NCBI RefSeq assembly: GCF_014898815.1
Contig: NW_026515543.1
Coordinates: 4,092,001-4,156,000, forward strand
Length of the DNA stretch: 64,000 nucleotides
Source of the DNA: Panonychus citri
Taxonomy: Eukaryota; Arthropoda; Arachnida; Trombidiformes; Tetranychidae
Direction of reading: 5' to 3'
Shown: piece after piece, positions 60,601 to 64,000 of the stretch
Layout of the letters: every line of letters starts with the position of its first letter
Numbering within the stretch: the first letter of the stretch is position 1
Position numbers and translations under genes: made by a program
Notes under the pieces: generated by a model
The model's database searches: none
What the model was told of the DNA's origin: nothing
What the model saw: the letters and a program-made list of their open reading frames with translations, nothing else

Positions 60601-63194
60601 AAAAAGATGAGAAAACAAAGAAAAGAAAGACAATTATCTTCTTTGGTGACTAGTGTTCGATATTTTTTTAGTTATTGATGTTGATTCGTTTTCTCTTGTT
60701 TCCTCTTCCTTTTTCCCTTTTCGGTCAAGATATTGTCGTTTCTCAGCTTTTCTTTTTCCAATCATCATCTTCTTAGCATCGCTCATTAACTCCATCATAA
60801 TCATCACCATCATCACTTGTCCAAAGTGATTGAAAATTCGAAGAAAAAATAGAAAATTAGCCGTTACTATTTTCTCGCTGTTGTTTTCCATTTCATCTCA
60901 TCCTCATCTCTTTTTTTGCTCTTTCCTTTTTGTTATGATAGATTTTGTTTGTTCCATTTTTTCTTTCGCTTCCTTTAATTGTGACATTTAACTTCGCTCA
61001 CCATTTACTACAATTAATACATAAATAATTCTAATTATAGCTCGATAATGAAAAACAAAATGAAAACAATCAAAAGAAAAGAAAACTAAAGTAAATGTTA
61101 TTAAATGAACAAGAAATAAATTATTCTAGCCTATTAATCACTAATCATTCATTTGTGTGTATAAATGTTTGTATTTTAGTTTCTTTGATCATTTAAATTG
61201 AACAATTAACTCACACGATGTGAAACAAGAGATTAACAATTGTTAAATCAAACATTTAATATAATGTAAAATGTTGATTCGATTTGTATTTACAATTAAA
61301 AATCGTGTCCAACGAAAAAAATAACAAATGTTTCTAAACAAAATCACGTCAGAATCAATGGAATACGAGAAAGAGAGAGAAAGAAACAAAGAGAAAGAGA
61401 AAGAGAGAGAGAGAATATTGATTCTCTTTTCTCTTGGAACTAGTTACTAGAGAAAATTTTGAAGGGCGAAGAACGAGTTTCCGTTTCCATGGAAAGTCCG
61501 CCAAAAAAATGCGATGTTTTGAGCAGAAAAAGAGACAAGCTGAAGAAACAGCTCGAGTTGTTGGTTAATTGTTCTGGCGATGATTGTCTCCGATTCCATT
61601 AACAAGGTTTGATTACTGTCCATGTAATGATATGTGTTGGTTTCAAGTCGAAGCCAAGATGATGGTTGAAGAGGAAAAGGAAGAAGAAAAAAGGCAAGGT
61701 AAAGAAAAGAAGGAGGAGAAAAGCAATCAAAGGAAGAACAATAAGATAATGATGAAGAGAAAGAAGATGATGATGATACAGAAGAAAAAGTAAAAGAAGG
61801 CGGAGGAAGCGAAATGTTATCCTAATCATCAATTCTCCAAATGTAAGTTGGTGGAACATTTTAAATGTTTTGCTTCTCTCATGGATCGAATTTTGTGTTT
61901 AACTTACAGATTATTTTCTAAGACAAAGGGTATTGAGATTGTTTGGGTTCAATAGAAAGAGAAGAAGAAGAGGGAAAGAGAGAGAGAGTTTTCTGGGCTC
62001 AATTGTGGAAGAAGAAAAAGGTGAAGATGATTGGCCTTTCGCCTTTTCTCTTTCGAACATTAATAATCGCTTTTTTGTTCTTCTTTGCTTTTTCTTGGTA
62101 ACTAATTAACAAATTGTTATGCAAACTGTGAACAAAAGAATACACAACATTTGTACTCAAAGTGAATCTACCTTCATGCACAGAATTACATGTATATTTA
62201 TGATGACAGGGAAACTTTTCAACTGACTATTATGATTGAATAAAACATTTTATGTACAATTTAAGTTAATCCTGATCCTCTGTGGTTGTTGCTTTCATCA
62301 TCATTCTTAATCGTATCTTCATTGCTTTCCTATGAATTTGGTTCCTCGTGATTGTGATGCAGTTGATTTGTTGTTGTTGTTACAGTTGTTGAGTTATAAC
62401 TTCTTAAATTATACATTTGATTTAGAATTATACACTGATTACGACGATGACAATCGATAGTTGAAGCTCTTTCTTTTTCTTCTTTGGTTTAAAAATGGAG
62501 AAAAATATTGTTGATTAACGAGGAGAAGAAGAAGAAAAGTGAGAAAAAGAAATGAGGATAAAGAAGGAAGAGAAAACCAAGAGAAAGGAGTAGAAAAGAA
62601 AGAGAAAAAAGATAAAAGTATTAGAATTGGAGAGAGGATAAAGTGGAAGAAAAAGTCTTGCTGTTTAATTTGTTTCCCTATAGATTTTGGTTTAATGAAC
62701 TGGAAGATGTTTTTCAACTTATTTATGTTGTTGTTGTAATGGTGTTGCTGTTGGTGTTGGTAGATTGTACGTGTATTCATCTTCTTTCTTGTTTTCTGTT
62801 TTCCTTTTCTTTTTTTGCTTTCTTCTTCTGTATCTGTTGAAATTCATCCAATTCTCAGGTTGATTGTTGTTGTTTTTCCATCGTTCTTCAATCCATTTGG
62901 ATTCCTTAGCAATCAGTTTGAAGTTTTATGTTCAATCAGTTGATTTGACGATTTGCACTGAACATTTTTTTGTTAACATTTACATATATATGTTGGACAA
63001 TTAGATGTTGAAAAGGGGTGAGATTTGAAGGCAAAAGTGTGGTTTGTGATAGTAATAGTAGTAAGAGATAATAGACAATTTATCGAGGCCGAGCAAAAAA
63101 AGTGGATGAAAAAAAGTTTAAAGATAAAGTGGGTTTAAGTGTGAAAAAAACTCGAAGTAAACAAATCTCTCAAATCAAAAGGTTAAATCTTCCG
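60601..63194. other. Intergenic region, citrate carrier / PRAS40-like
   Basis: About 2.6 kb with no gene I can support. It includes the carrier's 3' UTR (AATAAA 61115-61120), a GA microsatellite (61372-61414), purine-rich blocks (61660-61800, 62520-62650) and GTT-type simple repeats (62360-62380, 62725-62760). Open frames are Lys/Glu- or Phe/Leu-rich low-complexity strings. The far end holds the 3' UTR of the PRAS40-like gene. Confidence 0.5.
61372..61414. repeat. (GA)n simple repeat
   Basis: GAGAGA-rich run interrupted by AAA, about 250 bases after the probable poly(A) site of the citrate carrier. Confidence 0.85.
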
Positions 63195-64000
63195 TTAGAT
63201 GGGCCTTGATTTGAGACGATGACGAGGAAGAGCTCCAAACATTTCGGTGGTTCCATCTTTAACACTCCAGGCCAATGCACGAAAACTTTCCGCTATTTTC
63301 CTTGGATCCTCATCACATGTAATCTAGAGGGAAAAAATTACAATCAAATATTAGAAGTGGTCAGAATTATCGATATTGTTAAAGAAATTATAAACATGAT
63401 AAAAGAAAAGAATAGAAAGTTGTAAGAGAAAATAAAAAAAAAAGATAAATAGAATAAAAGTAGACGAGTTGAAGAGGGTAAATGAGGAAAAAAGGTTGCA
63501 ATATGAAGGAAGGGGTGAAAAGAATAATCAATAAATCACCAATTAACTTCTCACATTTTGTTCAGTATCAGTATCGTCAGTCTCTTGATTAAGGGGGGAT
63601 GTTTTCCACAGAGGCACTTGAATGGGTAAGGAAGTGGCAAATTGTCTGGTACACTTTGAATTTAAGTTCATTCGCTGGAACATATTCCTTGTATCGCTGT
63701 CATCATCATCATCATCATTATCGTCGTCGTCGTCTTCATCTTCATTATCATCATTATCTTCATCAGTAAAATCATCATCAGCATTTCTTTTATTTTGAAT
63801 TCTCCTATTTCTACTGTTATTGTTATTTCTCTTATTAATATTGCTCTCTTCACCATTGTCATCATTATTTTCATCATTACTGTCATTAGTATTGTTATTA
63901 AAGTCTTCATCATCTCTGTCAATACTTGTAACACCGATTCGTCGTCGACGGCCACCTTCATTTGAGTCACTTTTACGATTATTAGCAAATGATTTGATGG
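63195..64000 (-). CDS. AKT1S1: PRAS40 (AKT1S1 / Lobe) homologue, C-terminal part
   Basis: Two exons, (>64000)-63555 and 63323-63195, join in phase 0; the 5' end is beyond the window. The visible protein begins 'IKSFANNRKSDSNEGGRRRR' and continues through an Asp/Asn-rich acidic run (63700-63930). It then carries 'CTRQFATSLPIQVPLW', 'LNQETDDTDTEQN' and, after the intron, 'RKIAESFRALAWSVKD' with 'EMFGALPRHRLKS'. The blocks SLPxxVPxW, RIAxSxRAL and xxFGxLPRxRLxx occur in this order at the C-terminus of PRAS40, an Akt substrate and mTORC1 (Raptor-binding) inhibitor; Drosophila Lobe is the orthologue. The conserved Asp after FG is Ala here. The long acidic Asn/Asp run is poorly conserved in the family. 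The N-terminal part cannot be seen. Confidence 0.82.

Noticed and set aside
61584..62840. Lys/Glu-rich ORFs after the citrate carrier
   Set aside because: Purine-rich low-complexity DNA with no start context, splice sites or recognisable domain.
1..64000. CRISPR arrays, operons, tRNA or rRNA genes
   Set aside because: No regularly spaced direct repeats, cloverleaf-like sequence or rRNA core was noticed; spliceosomal introns throughout exclude a bacterial contig.

Overview
The window is nuclear DNA from an AT-rich, compact arthropod genome. Nearly every gene is split by GT-AG introns, many of only 50-100 bases, and intergenic and intronic DNA is rich in TTAATTGTT-type words. The gene content (Mesh, Expansion-type MH2 protein, Clock, an HR96-like receptor, nicotinic-like channel subunits) points to an arthropod. 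The compactness and the HR96-like receptor suggest a mite, most likely a spider mite (Tetranychus-like), but this is inference without a database search.

Layout. 0-2.3 kb (+): 3' part of an HR96-like nuclear receptor. 2.85-7 kb (-): phosphopantothenoylcysteine synthetase (PPCS), an unrecognised 192-residue gene, and a membrane-anchored sulfotransferase; two nearly identical 200-bp segments lie upstream of the first two. 8-9.2 kb (+): a type II membrane glycosyltransferase-like gene, followed by a decayed partial copy at about 10.1-10.6 kb; an intact paralogue lies on the minus strand at 52.5-53.7 kb. 10.9-20.1 kb (-): an Expansion/Rebuff-like MH2 protein with multi-kb introns. 22.1-25.2 kb (+): long-chain acyl-CoA synthetase (ACSL3/4 class). 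26.2-32.3 kb (+): mesh, 14 exons. 32.7-35.05 kb (-): RFC1 without its usual N-terminal half. 35.4-38.0 kb (+): XPF/ERCC4, divergent from RFC1. 38.4-42.0 kb (+): two tandem divergent nicotinic-type Cys-loop subunits, the second lacking the first cysteine of the loop. 42.9-50.6 kb (+): a bHLH factor whose 6-kb second intron appears to hold the whole Clock gene on the other strand (45.8-48.8 kb). 51-52 kb (-): a short secreted protein with an agrin-type NtA domain and one Kazal module. 54.2-55.3 kb (-): RPAC1 (POLR1C). 55.6-57 kb: two small, probably mitochondrial genes head to head. 58.3-60.6 kb (+): mitochondrial citrate carrier SLC25A1. 63.2-64 kb (-): the C-terminal part of a PRAS40 (AKT1S1/Lobe) homologue.

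Most genes are unrelated housekeeping or developmental genes. The functional groupings I can see are the divergent RFC1/XPF pair (DNA replication and repair), the tandem channel pair, the two glycosyltransferase-like paralogues plus a pseudogene, and the nested bHLH/Clock arrangement. Exon coordinates were worked out by hand from splice signals and reading-frame continuity, so single-base errors are possible.
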